DNA of 64,000 nt from JAVJRN01 sp040218415. GTDB taxonomy: Bacteria; Bacteroidota; Bacteroidia; Cytophagales; Cyclobacteriaceae. Location: the NCBI GenBank assembly GCA_040218415.1, contig JAVJRN010000054.1:1-64000 (forward strand). Direction: 5' to 3'. The notes under the pieces were generated by a model. It saw only the letters and a program-made list of their open reading frames with translations. It had not been told where the DNA came from and did not search any database. Shown here piece after piece: positions 34,869 to 44,463 of the stretch. The stretch's first letter is position 1. Each line of letters opens with the position of its first letter. The position numbers were made by a program, and so were the translations under genes.

Positions 34869-37529
34869 ATGAGGATAGGCATTTTTTTTGGTGGGCGTTC
34901 AAGAGAAAGAGAAATTTCTTTTGCCGGTGGCAGAACAGTTTTCGACAATCTTGACAAAGGATTATTTACGCCAGTACCCATTTTTGTAGATAGCTTTGGC
35001 AACTTCATCTTATTAGACTGGAAATATCTGTACAAAGGAACGATCAGGGATTTTTATCCGTCGATCGCTACGATTGAAAATACTGAATTCCCCTTTCAGA
35101 CATATATTGAATCCATTGAAGAAGATGACATAGTGGAAGCGAATATTGCGCGGATTGGTGAGAAAGTCAGACCAGATCAATTTTCTAATTTGATTGATTT
35201 CGCTTTTCTGGCATTGCATGGCCCTTTTGGAGAAGATGGAAATATCCAAGGAATGTTGGATTGGTATGATATTCCTTACAGTGGCGCAGGTATTTTGCCA
35301 AGTAGCATCGGAATAAATAAATCTGCCCAACGAAGCATCATTCGACATGCCGGATTTGATAGTCCACATTCTGAAACTTACTCTAGACTGGAATGGCAAA
35401 GCAAGCCCGATCAGATGACGAGTAGAATTCTAGAAAAATTCAGTTTTCCGTTCGTTATCAAAGCTCCTCATCAGGGCTCTTCGATAGGTGTGAATATTGT
35501 CAATGATACCTCCTCGCTGAAAAATGCCATCGACCGATCATTTTTTATCCAAAAAATTGATCTCACACTTTGGAAAGAAAAAAGCAATAAAGAAAAATAT
35601 GGTTTTTTAACCCGATTCACGGACATCCGAGAAGGATTGGGATTTCCTGTGGTGGTGGATAGCGTTAAAGAAATTCATCATCCAAAGCAATTATGGGAAT
35701 ATCTGGATGGATCAAATGCCTCTGAGTGCATTTTAGAAGCCACGAATGGAGAGGCTTTTATTCTTATAGAATCATTTATTAAAGGGAAAGAGTTTTCATG
35801 TATCGTCATTGAAGATGAGCTGGGCAAGCCAGTAGCGCTACCTCCTACGGAAATCAAAAAATCCAATGACCTTTTTGATTATCGATCTAAATATTTGCCC
35901 GGCATCAGCAGAAAAATCACGCCAATAGATTTGAGTCTTGAGGATATTCAAAATATACGCACCAAATGTCAGGACTTGTATACTGTCCTGCACTCTGAAG
36001 TGTATGCGAGAATTGATGGTTTTTTTACAGAAGAAGGAAAAATATTCCTCAATGACCCGAATACGACTTCCGGGATGCTGCCCTCCTCTTTTTTCTTTCA
36101 TCAAGCGGCAGAGATTGGTTTGAATCCATCGCAATTTTTATCGCTAATCATTGAACGATCCTTGAAAGCCAGATACAAGTCTGGCAAAAATCTATTTTCC
36201 AATCATCTAGCGCTAACCAAGCTTAGAAAGCAACTTTCAGGACTTCATTTAAAGGATAGTAACAAAACAAAAGTGGGCATTATTATGGGTGGTTTCTCTT
36301 CGGAACGACACATAAGTATTGAAAGTGGAAGAAATATATTTGAAAAATTAGCCTCTTCAAGTAAATATGATCCGATTCCTATTTTCCTGACTGGTAACGA
36401 AGCAAAGCATGAACTTTACTTACTCCCCATTAATATCATGCTCAAGGATAATGCGGATGATATCAAACAAAAAGTTCACGACGGCAATGCTGCTCACCCC
36501 ATCATAGACCTGATCAATGACGAATTAAAAGTGACGAAAGCGTTATTTATTGGGGGTACTGAACTGAAATTGCAACCATTAGAATACACAAGTCTTAAGG
36601 TGCACATTGATTTTGCTTTTATCGCTTTGCATGGTAGACCTGGTGAGGATGGTGCCGTTCAAATAGCGCTTAATAAAAACCAAATTCCTTTTAACGGCTC
36701 AGATGTGGCTAGCTCTCAACTCACTATTAACAAGTTCGAGACCAATGAAAAACTGAGGAAACATGGCATCTTAGTAGCCAATCATCGGTTAGTTTATGAA
36801 GATGCATATAGAAGTGATAAAGAAGGCCTGATTCATGAAATTGAAGGGGTGTTTCAATACCCCATCATCGCTAAGCCGGCAGACGATGGTTGCTCTTCGG
36901 CCGTTAAGAAAATAAAAAACAGAGAAGAGCTGATGGCCTTTTGCGAGATGACGTTCAGAAAATCACCTGAGTTTCTTGCGGATCCTGCCTCTACGCTCGG
37001 CTTGAAATACAATGAAGAGTTTCCACAAAAACAATTTTTCTTAATTGAAGATCTGATCGTGGCAAATGACGCTGACCAATTTCTTGAAATCACGGGCGGT
37101 GTTATCACTAATTTTGATGAGAATGGCCAACTAACATTTACCGCTTTTGACCCATCGGAAGCATTGGCCAGTGGTGAAATTCTATCTCTGGAAGAAAAAT
37201 TTCTTGCTGGAGAAGGGCAAAATATTACACCCGCCAGATTTGGAAAATCAAAGCAAGAATTCGAGTTTATATCAAATGAAGTAAAAAAGACACTGATAGA
37301 AACTGCGAAAATATGCGAGATAGAAGGATATTGTCGGATAGACGCGTTCGTGAGAATATGGGAAGAAAAAGTTGAAACAATCATTATTGAAATCAATTCC
37401 TTACCAGGAATGACTCCTGCCACAGCTATTTTTCATCAAGCTGCTTTACAAAATTTAAAACCTTATGAGTTTATCGATTCGATAATTTCATTTGGCTTTG
37501 CTCGTTTAAAAAGTAATCAACCAGTATAA
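34869..37529 (+). CDS. Tandem D-alanine-D-alanine ligase (two ATP-grasp halves)
   Basis: The 886-residue protein is twice the size of Ddl and contains two complete Ddl-like units. Both start with a G-G-x-S/R-x-E-R-x-I-S motif (near 8 and 475), and both have L-H-G-x-x-G-E-D-G (near 117 and 588). The first half keeps the canonical ATP loop H-Q-G-S-S-I-G-V near 201 but has N-D-P-N-T-T-S-G-M where E-x-N-x-x-P-G-M is expected. The second half has D-D-G-C-S-S-A-V in the loop but a canonical E-I-N-S-L-P-G-M-T. The halves may have split tasks. The product would be the D-Ala-D-Ala of peptidoglycan. I give no gene symbol because the fusion is unusual. Confidence 0.85.
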   Translation: MRIGIFFGGRSREREISFAGGRTVFDNLDKGLFTPVPIFVDSFGNFILLDWKYLYKGTIRDFYPSIATIENTEFPFQTYIESIEEDDIVEANIARIGEKVRPDQFSNLIDFAFLALHGPFGEDGNIQGMLDWYDIPYSGAGILPSSIGINKSAQRSIIRHAGFDSPHSETYSRLEWQSKPDQMTSRILEKFSFPFVIKAPHQGSSIGVNIVNDTSSLKNAIDRSFFIQKIDLTLWKEKSNKEKYGFLTRFTDIREGLGFPVVVDSVKEIHHPKQLWEYLDGSNASECILEATNGEAFILIESFIKGKEFSCIVIEDELGKPVALPPTEIKKSNDLFDYRSKYLPGISRKITPIDLSLEDIQNIRTKCQDLYTVLHSEVYARIDGFFTEEGKIFLNDPNTTSGMLPSSFFFHQAAEIGLNPSQFLSLIIERSLKARYKSGKNLFSNHLALTKLRKQLSGLHLKDSNKTKVGIIMGGFSSERHISIESGRNIFEKLASSSKYDPIPIFLTGNEAKHELYLLPINIMLKDNADDIKQKVHDGNAAHPIIDLINDELKVTKALFIGGTELKLQPLEYTSLKVHIDFAFIALHGRPGEDGAVQIALNKNQIPFNGSDVASSQLTINKFETNEKLRKHGILVANHRLVYEDAYRSDKEGLIHEIEGVFQYPIIAKPADDGCSSAVKKIKNREELMAFCEMTFRKSPEFLADPASTLGLKYNEEFPQKQFFLIEDLIVANDADQFLEITGGVITNFDENGQLTFTAFDPSEALASGEILSLEEKFLAGEGQNITPARFGKSKQEFEFISNEVKKTLIETAKICEIEGYCRIDAFVRIWEEKVETIIIEINSLPGMTPATAIFHQAALQNLKPYEFIDSIISFGFARLKSNQPV

Positions 37530-37530
37530 A

Positions 37531-38379
37531 ATGAATCTTTTCAAAATAAATAACTTCAAGAATCTTCTGATTCATTTAGGCTTGATTGTAATCCTTGCCG
37601 TGGGTTTAATCCTTATTTTTTTCAAAATTTATCTACCCATAATCACCAATCATGGAGAAACCATTACAGTACCTGATGTTAGGGGTATTAGTGTAGAAGA
37701 TCTCGATGATTTTTTAGAAAGTAGAGATTTGAGGTTTGAAGTGTCTGCCGATTCAGGTTTTTCTGCGGATGTTCCAGCACTCGCAGTTTTAAAACAATTT
37801 CCCCTACCCAATCAGAAAGTAAAAGGAAACAGAAAAGTATACGTTACACTCAATTCTCAGAATCCTCCTTTAGTAAAAATGCCAAAGCTCGTCGGTGGAT
37901 CGGTAAAAAACGCACAGCTTGTTCTTAAAACCTATGACTTGGCTTTAGGAGAAATTGAATACACACCAGATTTAGCCTTGAATTATATTTTAGACCAACA
38001 GATAAATGGAAGGACAATACCCGAAGGAGAAAGAATAGCTAAAGGATCTAAAATTGACCTGATCGTTGGGGATGGACTAGGTAAGCAAACACTTGAAGCG
38101 CCAAACCTCCTAGGTTTAGATATTGAAAGTGCACAGTTTGCCATTGTCGGTTCTGGCCTCAAAGTGGGGAAAATCAACAAGACTGACTCAAACATTGCGA
38201 TATCCTATGAAGAAAATGAGGACAATGAAATGGAAGAGGTTAAGACACTCGTAGATTCAAAATCAGTAGTTAAACAAAGTCCATCTGTTGGTAGAAATAT
38301 GAGACTAGGGCAGATTATTGATCTTTGGATCTATGCACCAGATTCGCTGAATACTGACCCAACGATTCTGGACAATTAA
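37531..38379 (+). CDS. PASTA-domain membrane protein
   Basis: The 282-residue protein has one N-terminal membrane helix (about 12-31) and then PASTA units in the periplasm: about 45-110 (V-P-D-V-R-G), 112-183 (M-P-K-L-V-G-G) and 187-270 (A-P-N-L-L-G). PASTA domains bind peptidoglycan stem or beta-lactam-like ligands. No kinase or transpeptidase domain is attached. It directly follows the tandem ligase gene with one base between, which fits a cell-wall role. Confidence 0.88.
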   Translation: MNLFKINNFKNLLIHLGLIVILAVGLILIFFKIYLPIITNHGETITVPDVRGISVEDLDDFLESRDLRFEVSADSGFSADVPALAVLKQFPLPNQKVKGNRKVYVTLNSQNPPLVKMPKLVGGSVKNAQLVLKTYDLALGEIEYTPDLALNYILDQQINGRTIPEGERIAKGSKIDLIVGDGLGKQTLEAPNLLGLDIESAQFAIVGSGLKVGKINKTDSNIAISYEENEDNEMEEVKTLVDSKSVVKQSPSVGRNMRLGQIIDLWIYAPDSLNTDPTILDN

Positions 38380-40182
38380 ATGAGAGGATTATTTAGCATA
38401 TCGTGCCTCATAATTCTCATTTTGCCATGTTTAGGGCAGTTTAAATTAACTCCATTAAGTCAATCCTATAGTAACTCACAGAAAAAGCAAGTATTAACTT
38501 TGCCATTTTGGGATGACTTCTCGGCTTCTCAAAATCAACCAGACACCACCATGTGGCTTTTTGGCAATACGGTATACGTTAATGCGACCATAGCACATAA
38601 TCCTCCTACTTATAAGGCCGCCACTTTTGACGGCATCAATGGTAATGGGCGAGCTTACGATATTTCGGGTTTATTTCGCGGCAAAACAGACAGCCTCGTT
38701 TCTCAACCCATAAATATGACTACCGCCGAAAGAGCTACTACATTCATGAGCTTTTATTGGCAGGCAAAAGGAAACGGGGAAGCTCCTGACGAAAATGATT
38801 CCTTAAGATTGCAGATCAAAAGTAACGAGACCACTAACCCTTGGAAAACCATTTGGTCGCAGACTGGAGAAGTGGAAACTTTTGATTTTCAACAAGTCAT
38901 GATAAAAATTGACGAACCCATCTTCTTTCATGACTCAGTACAGCTGAAATTTGAAGCTTTCGGTAGCCTAAATGGACAATTTGACTCTTGGAATATTGAC
39001 TATATCTATTTGAATGATGGCCGGAACTTAACCGATCTTAATTATTTTGATAGAGCATTGTCAGGGTCGCCTAGTGCGCTATTTGGCTTATACACACAAA
39101 TTCCGTTCGCACACCTTTTGGATAATGATACAGTAAGGTTTGCCTCCCAATCGGTACTTGCTTCAAATTTAAGCGGGTCAGACTTTCCATTGGTATATCG
39201 GCACATACTGAGCAACGAAACACAGCAAATTGAATACACCAATGAATTGCTATCTAATTCGCTGATAGGTGGAGTAGAAAATTATTTCCTCTTAGACACG
39301 ATCTTCAGTCCTGCAATAAGTCTTCATAAATCAAACTTCGAAAATGAATTGGATTCTCAAATTGTGGCATCCACTTTTATCTTTTTCACAGAAGATGAGG
39401 AATCTGAAAATGATACTTCCCCAGGTATTGACTTGGAAATAAACGATACAATCAAAGTAGATTATTTACTGCATGACCAGTATGCTTATGACGATGGTAC
39501 AGCCGAATTTGCCGCAGGTATCAATTTAAGGACTGGGCAGCTGGCGGTGCGATTCGCTCCACTGACAACAGACACACTTACTCATTTAAGAATTCACTTT
39601 CCAGACATTACACCTGATACGAACGGTAACCCTATTGACCTCATTGTTTGGGGAGATAATTTAGAAAATGAAAGAATTCGACAGCCATACACCATTGCCA
39701 AATCAGTAGGGTTGAATGCTTTTAGTGAAATAAAACTAGACAATTCAATCATCGTTTCAGACACTTTTTATATTGGCTATCAGCAATTTACGGATAATTT
39801 TGTAAGTATTGGATTTGATAGAAATAACCCTAATGCTGCAGGTGCCATATTTACCAATACTACAGGTGAATGGCAGCAAAACGAAAGACTGAAAGGTGCA
39901 TTGATGATACGACCAGTATTTAAAAGAGATACAAGCGTCATATTAAGTCAGAAAAAATGGAGTGCCTTTGAAAACATCAAAGTCTATCCCAACCCTGCCA
40001 CTAGCCATATAACCATTGAAGGAGAATATGACAAAATTGAAATATTCAACTTATCTGGACAATTGAAGTACCAGTCATCCAATAATGGCGTACATCAGCT
40101 TACAGGATTAAATAAAGGGTTATTTTTAATGAAGATTTTCTTCCGTGATCAATTCATTGTTCGGAAATTGATTCTTGAATGA
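38380..40182 (+). CDS. Secreted protein with T9SS sorting domain
   Basis: The 600-residue protein has a signal peptide (R-G-L-F-S-I-S-C-L-I, cleavage after L-G-Q) and ends in a type A sorting domain (V-Y-P-N-P-A-T-S near 527, ending V-R-K-L-I-L-E). The body shows beta-sandwich segments with D-D-F-S-A-S and N-I-D-Y-I-Y-L-N-D, reminiscent of MAM-like adhesive domains. I see no catalytic motif, so an adhesin or structural role is the guess. Its ATG follows the PASTA gene stop directly, so the operon carries wall and surface genes together. Confidence 0.82.
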   Translation: MRGLFSISCLIILILPCLGQFKLTPLSQSYSNSQKKQVLTLPFWDDFSASQNQPDTTMWLFGNTVYVNATIAHNPPTYKAATFDGINGNGRAYDISGLFRGKTDSLVSQPINMTTAERATTFMSFYWQAKGNGEAPDENDSLRLQIKSNETTNPWKTIWSQTGEVETFDFQQVMIKIDEPIFFHDSVQLKFEAFGSLNGQFDSWNIDYIYLNDGRNLTDLNYFDRALSGSPSALFGLYTQIPFAHLLDNDTVRFASQSVLASNLSGSDFPLVYRHILSNETQQIEYTNELLSNSLIGGVENYFLLDTIFSPAISLHKSNFENELDSQIVASTFIFFTEDEESENDTSPGIDLEINDTIKVDYLLHDQYAYDDGTAEFAAGINLRTGQLAVRFAPLTTDTLTHLRIHFPDITPDTNGNPIDLIVWGDNLENERIRQPYTIAKSVGLNAFSEIKLDNSIIVSDTFYIGYQQFTDNFVSIGFDRNNPNAAGAIFTNTTGEWQQNERLKGALMIRPVFKRDTSVILSQKKWSAFENIKVYPNPATSHITIEGEYDKIEIFNLSGQLKYQSSNNGVHQLTGLNKGLFLMKIFFRDQFIVRKLILE

Positions 40183-40218
40183 CCTTAATAGCCACATCCC
40201 CTAAATAGTCGAAAACTT

Positions 40219-41976
40219 ATGAATCGTAGATTGATCGTACTTTCACTTTATGTTTTTAGCCTACAACTGGCTATGGCACAAGTACCTTGTATTTCGGGAA
40301 AGGCAGGAGAGTATCCTTGTAATCAAATAACCTTACTGTCCCATTTGAGCGCGGAAGACTTACTTGGCGTAGACAAAGACCTTAATGACCTTTGGGGATG
40401 GGAAGACCCTGAAAGTAGTAAGGAATATGCCATCGTTGGATTAACAGATGGTGTCACTTTCGTTGATGTCACAGATCCGGTTCAACCCATTGTGATTGGT
40501 AAATTGAAAGAAAGCCATTTACAGAGCGGTAGAATTTTGCATGGAGAATCTGCGTGGAGAGACATTAAAGTGTATAAAAATCATGCTTACATAGTCAGTG
40601 ATGGGAATTCCGATCATGGAATGCAAGTTTTTGACCTAACCAAACTCCGTGAATATGATGGCACTGCGCTTGATTTTGAACAAGATGGCTTCTATGATGG
40701 TATTGGCTCCTCACACAACATCGTTATTAATGAAGAAACTGGTTTTGCTTATATCGTTGGAGCCAGAGGTGCTACAGTTTGTGGTCAGGGTGGAATGCAT
40801 ATTTTAGACATCAGTGATCCTAAAAACCCTGTTTACGAAGCGTGTTTTGATAACGACGGATATACGCATGATGCCCAATGTGTTATATATCGAGGACCAG
40901 ATAGTAAATACAACGGCCAAGAAATATGCTTCAATAGCAATGAAGACACCTTTACTATTGTAAATGTGGATGATAAAAGTAACATGGATATGATCAGTCG
41001 CTTGACTTATTCGGAAGTGCAGTATACCCATCAAGGTTGGCTAACAGAAGATCACAAGTATTTCTTAATGAATGATGAATTAGATGAAGGTGAGTTTAGA
41101 TTCAATCCTAGAACATTGATCTGGAATATAGAGGAATTAGATAATCCGATATTAATAGGAAGCTTTTACAATGAAGTTAGTGCCATAGACCACAACCTTT
41201 ACACCAAAGGAGATCTCGTATTTGAAAGCAATTATGGCAGTGGATTGAGAGTATTGAGCAGCGAAAGAATTTCCGAAGGAGTGCTCAGAGAAGTGGCTTT
41301 TTTCGACACCCATCCGCAAAGAAATGTTATCGCATTTGAAGGATCATGGAGCAACTATCCCTATTTTAAAAGCGGCAACATTATCGTTTCTGATTTGTTC
41401 AATGGCCTTTTTATCGTCAGACTTGACACGACTGATTTCATTGTGAATCACCCAACGGATGTTCAATCATTTTTAGGGGATAATACAACAATGACGATAG
41501 AAACCAAGGAAAATGCGGCCAACTATGAATGGCAAGACTACAAGTCTCAAACCAGAATGTTCTTACCCTTAACCGAAGGTGATTTCTTCCGAAACGTTTC
41601 CACTGCGTCTTTGAGTATCAAACTCGATCAAAACATAGAAGGAAAACTTTTACGATGCAAGGTCACCTCGCCCGCTGGAAATATTTATTACTCCTACTCT
41701 GCCATTATTGATATTGAAGGCGTGGAACCTCTAAGCTCCCCTTCTCTTGAAGCGTTCAATCTTTATCCTAATCCTACCAGCAATTATATTGGAGTAACTG
41801 TGCGGCAACCTGCCAATTATCAGATCATTGATTTTGCTGGTAAAATTATACTTGAAGGTTACTTGAAAGAAGGTAAAAATGAAATCACCATTTCGAGCCT
41901 CCGCACCGGACAATATATTTTCCATGGTCAACATACTGACAGCCAAACATTTAACGGGAAATTTATCAAAAACTAG
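40219..41976 (+). CDS. Choice-of-anchor B protein with T9SS sorting domain
   Basis: The 585-residue protein has a signal peptide (cleavage near M-A-Q, residue 20) and an N-terminal domain of LVIVD-like beta-propeller repeats (for example G-L-T-D-G-V-T-F-V-D-V-T-D-P near 73, then H-I-L-D-I-S-D-P-K-N-P). This matches the choice-of-anchor B family. After a spacer comes a type A T9SS domain (N-L-Y-P-N-P-T-S-N near 514). It is exported and displayed at the surface. It overlaps the convergent protease gene by four bases. Confidence 0.87.
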   Translation: MNRRLIVLSLYVFSLQLAMAQVPCISGKAGEYPCNQITLLSHLSAEDLLGVDKDLNDLWGWEDPESSKEYAIVGLTDGVTFVDVTDPVQPIVIGKLKESHLQSGRILHGESAWRDIKVYKNHAYIVSDGNSDHGMQVFDLTKLREYDGTALDFEQDGFYDGIGSSHNIVINEETGFAYIVGARGATVCGQGGMHILDISDPKNPVYEACFDNDGYTHDAQCVIYRGPDSKYNGQEICFNSNEDTFTIVNVDDKSNMDMISRLTYSEVQYTHQGWLTEDHKYFLMNDELDEGEFRFNPRTLIWNIEELDNPILIGSFYNEVSAIDHNLYTKGDLVFESNYGSGLRVLSSERISEGVLREVAFFDTHPQRNVIAFEGSWSNYPYFKSGNIIVSDLFNGLFIVRLDTTDFIVNHPTDVQSFLGDNTTMTIETKENAANYEWQDYKSQTRMFLPLTEGDFFRNVSTASLSIKLDQNIEGKLLRCKVTSPAGNIYYSYSAIIDIEGVEPLSSPSLEAFNLYPNPTSNYIGVTVRQPANYQIIDFAGKIILEGYLKEGKNEITISSLRTGQYIFHGQHTDSQTFNGKFIKN

Positions 41977-43247
41977 AACCCATCCATTATAAAAGGTTCG
42001 GGGCTGAAACTTATGACAAAGATAAAAAGTGCAAACCAACCGAGCACTTTCCTTTCTAGACTTAAAGGTGTATCGTCTATCACTGGAGGATGCTTCACTC
42101 CTATGAACCTTCCCAAGACTAACGAGAACAGCAACCAACCCGAATATCCTTCCCAAGCGAACAGGTAATTCAATAAAAACTGAAGTGTGAGAACCACTGC
42201 CGCGAAAGTGAGTCGGTCTTGCTTAGATTTAAACAACGAGTATGCACAGACATACAAGAAATAGAGATAGCCCAAGATCAATATCAAAAAATTAAGACTC
42301 GCGCCTATAGAGACATCTGCCAGTTCATTGATATTGATAAGTCCTAATCCAGCATAAAATACAAAAATGGAAAAGAGCACTTTTGACACGATTTCACTAT
42401 TCTTGGTACCCAAAAGACCAAACACGATGTGTCCCCCGTCCAACTGCCCAATGGGAAATAAATTCAATGCTGTGAAGAATAAAGCCAGTAAACCCGCCAA
42501 CAAATAAGGATTGTGCATGATTTCCCTTTCATTTGGAATGCGGGATTTATCTTCAATAAAAGATTCTATAAACTGAAATAATAGCGGTTTATTAAATGAA
42601 AGATTTGGATAACTCTCAAATGCCTCAAATTCAGGATAAGCCCAAACGTCGTTTTCATTGGTATTGGTCGTTAAATAATCAAGCGAATCGGCGACCCTCG
42701 CCTTCAAATACATTTGATAATGTTGACTTACTTGAAACTCATGGTCATATACATGCTCTGCATAGTCTAATCCAAATTGTTCGTATTCCGGATGAACTTC
42801 GAAAATCTGCTCAGGTTCGGGCAAATTATTGTATCCGTAAAGGATGACGCCAATAGCAATGACAAAGCCAGCCAAAGGTCCAGCTATGCCTATATCAAAA
42901 AATTGTTTGCGACTAACTATAAGGTCTTTAATTTGAATAAAGGCACCCATCGTTCCAAACGAAAGCGTGGGAATAAAACCTAACCACATAGGAATGTAGT
43001 AAGGCAAAGTGGTTTTGACTTTATGGTATTTGGCTGTTAAATAATGCCCAAACTCATGACAAGTAAGAATCAGAAGAAAAGGAATCGAATAGTTAAACCC
43101 ATTGAGAAAGTCTTGCCATGACATGGCTGGTTCCGTAAAAAAAAGATACCTACCTGTCATCCATTCTGCTCCCGCGATTGTGGTAACAATAAGCGTGAGG
43201 ACAAAAAGGCCAATCTGTATGATTCTTGTTTTGTTTTGTTTATTCAT
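41973..43247 (-). CDS. Site-2 protease family (M50) membrane protease
   Basis: The 424-residue protein has about seven to eight membrane helices. The zinc site is H64-E-F-G-H68 and the second ligand lies in N-L-F-P-I-G-Q-L-D270-G-G-H. The spacing and the F-I-P-T-L-S-F-G-T-M segment fit archaeal-type and bacterial S2P-like intramembrane proteases that cut anti-sigma or signalling proteins. A soluble insert of about 100 residues (about 145-245) lies between the two zinc motifs. The HAD gene ends one base upstream, so the two genes form an operon. Confidence 0.88.
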   Translation of the reverse strand: MNKQNKTRIIQIGLFVLTLIVTTIAGAEWMTGRYLFFTEPAMSWQDFLNGFNYSIPFLLILTCHEFGHYLTAKYHKVKTTLPYYIPMWLGFIPTLSFGTMGAFIQIKDLIVSRKQFFDIGIAGPLAGFVIAIGVILYGYNNLPEPEQIFEVHPEYEQFGLDYAEHVYDHEFQVSQHYQMYLKARVADSLDYLTTNTNENDVWAYPEFEAFESYPNLSFNKPLLFQFIESFIEDKSRIPNEREIMHNPYLLAGLLALFFTALNLFPIGQLDGGHIVFGLLGTKNSEIVSKVLFSIFVFYAGLGLININELADVSIGASLNFLILILGYLYFLYVCAYSLFKSKQDRLTFAAVVLTLQFLLNYLFAWEGYSGWLLFSLVLGRFIGVKHPPVIDDTPLSLERKVLGWFALFIFVISFSPEPFIMDGF

Positions 43248-43248
43248 A

Positions 43249-43872
43249 TTAAGTCAATCCGAGTATCGCGTTTGGGGTTAAAACTTGAAAGGTGTTTATT
43301 CCAATGTCACTTGCCGACTGTAAGTTTTCTTCCCGATCATCGAAAAACAAGCATTCTTCAGGAATAAGATTTTGTTGATCAATGACCGCCCGGTATATAT
43401 CCTGATCTGGTTTTCTTAATCCCATTTTATGAGAGTAGTAAGCATGATCCACGAGTGCTGATAGTGCAGAAATGGAGAATTTATCTTTAGCCAGCTGATC
43501 AAAGGCTCGTTCGTGCATGGTATTGGTATTCGAAAGAAAAAGCAGATTAAAGTTTTTTCGCAAGTCAACGAGTAATTTTTTTCTTAAATCAGAAATATCA
43601 CCAATCATCAGGTTCCAACTATATTCAAACTCTTGGAGTGAGATTTTCTTTGTGAAATTTTGTTGAATACTTTCTAGCATTTGTGCTTCGTCGATTCTAC
43701 CTGTCTCATAATCAATCAATTGAGAATTTTCAACAATGAGGCTTTTGATTTTATGTGAAGGAATCTGCCATCGGTAAGATAGCTCATTGATCACCATATT
43801 TGGGTGAAGATCTATGATTACCTCCCCTAGATCAAAAATGATTGTATTAATTCCTTTCAGTAATTCTTTCAC
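43249..43872 (-). CDS. HAD-superfamily phosphatase (HAD-IA)
   Basis: The 207-residue protein has the four HAD motifs: F-D-L-G-E-V-I-I-D (Asp14 nucleophile), L-F-L-S-N-T-N near 111, L-R-K-P near 152, and F-F-D-D-R-E-E-N near 177. This is the YihX-like layout, with a helical cap after motif I, and fits a small-molecule phosphatase. The substrate is not apparent. A tRNA gene is divergent, about 70 bases upstream. Confidence 0.87.
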   Translation of the reverse strand: MKELLKGINTIIFDLGEVIIDLHPNMVINELSYRWQIPSHKIKSLIVENSQLIDYETGRIDEAQMLESIQQNFTKKISLQEFEYSWNLMIGDISDLRKKLLVDLRKNFNLLFLSNTNTMHERAFDQLAKDKFSISALSALVDHAYYSHKMGLRKPDQDIYRAVIDQQNLIPEECLFFDDREENLQSASDIGINTFQVLTPNAILGLT

Positions 43873-43945
43873 CTCGTTGCTTAATTTGCCGCAAATATCT
43901 AATATTGCAAACCCAAAACAAAGGCAGTTGGTTTTACTGCGATTT

Positions 43946-44019
43946 GGGCCTATAGCTCAGTTGGTTAGAGCACCTGACTCATAATCAGGTGGTCCCTGGT
44001 TCGAGCCCAGGTGGGCCCA
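43946..44019 (+). tRNA. tRNA with CAU anticodon, probably tRNA-Ile2
   Basis: The cloverleaf is complete: acceptor stem from GGGCCTA to the matching 3' side (with a T-G pair), D arm AGCTC...GAGC, anticodon stem CCTGA/TCAGG with loop CTCATAA (anticodon 43980-43982), variable loop and T arm CCTGG-TTCGAGC-CCAGG. CCA is not encoded. C4-G69 and C5-G68 are the pairs recognised by the lysidine enzyme TilS, which favours Ile2 over elongator Met; this is an inference. The integrase relic just downstream suggests the tRNA was an integration site. Confidence 0.9.
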
Positions 44020-44030
44020 CGTTGATTATC

Positions 44031-44067
44031 AGCCACTTACATTCAATTCTGTAAGTGGCTTTTTTTT
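44031..44067 (+). terminator. Intrinsic terminator after the tRNA gene
   Basis: AGCCACTTAC (44031-44040) and GTAAGTGGCT (44051-44060) form a perfect ten-base stem with a ten-base loop, followed by seven T. It begins 12 bases after the tRNA. Confidence 0.9.
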
Positions 44068-44070
44068 GCT

Positions 44071-44268
44071 TCAGCATGCCGCATATAAGAATATCTTGGT
44101 TGGTGTGTGTATTCGCTTGTTGGCCTTCTCTCCCACTTGCTCCTTCATTCTGGTAATGTAGGTTTTGCGAAGGTCTTTAAAGGTGACTTTTTTGTCTATT
44201 TCAGGTAGTGACCAAAAGTGGAGGAGTGACTTGGTGAGGAATAGCTTTAGTGTATCTGGAGGCCAGTA
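44071..44268 (-). pseudogene. Tyrosine recombinase fragment (core arginine region)
   Basis: The minus-strand frame between stop codons at 44071 and 44269 reads ...T-K-S-L-L-H-F-W-S-L-P... followed by V-T-F-K-D-L-R-K-T-Y-I-T-R-M. The L-R-K-T-Y-I-T segment is the box that carries the first catalytic arginine of tyrosine recombinases. The second arginine and the catalytic tyrosine are missing, and the N-terminus is gone. It lies immediately downstream of the tRNA terminator and looks like the remains of the integrase that inserted the island. The 195 bases between this and the next gene hold nothing else I could identify. Confidence 0.72.
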
Positions 44269-44463
44269 TCAAAAGTGATAACAAAGGAATTAGTTTTTTC
44301 AATGGAAGAATGCATAGTCTCATAACGATAAAATCTATTTCTTATAACATCCATACATGACATTTGACTCTGGACTTGTTTAAAATCTACAATCTAGAGG
44401 ATTTTCACTTGACTTTCAAGTAACTCATTAGAAGAATATGCTATACGGTTTGTTACACTCACT

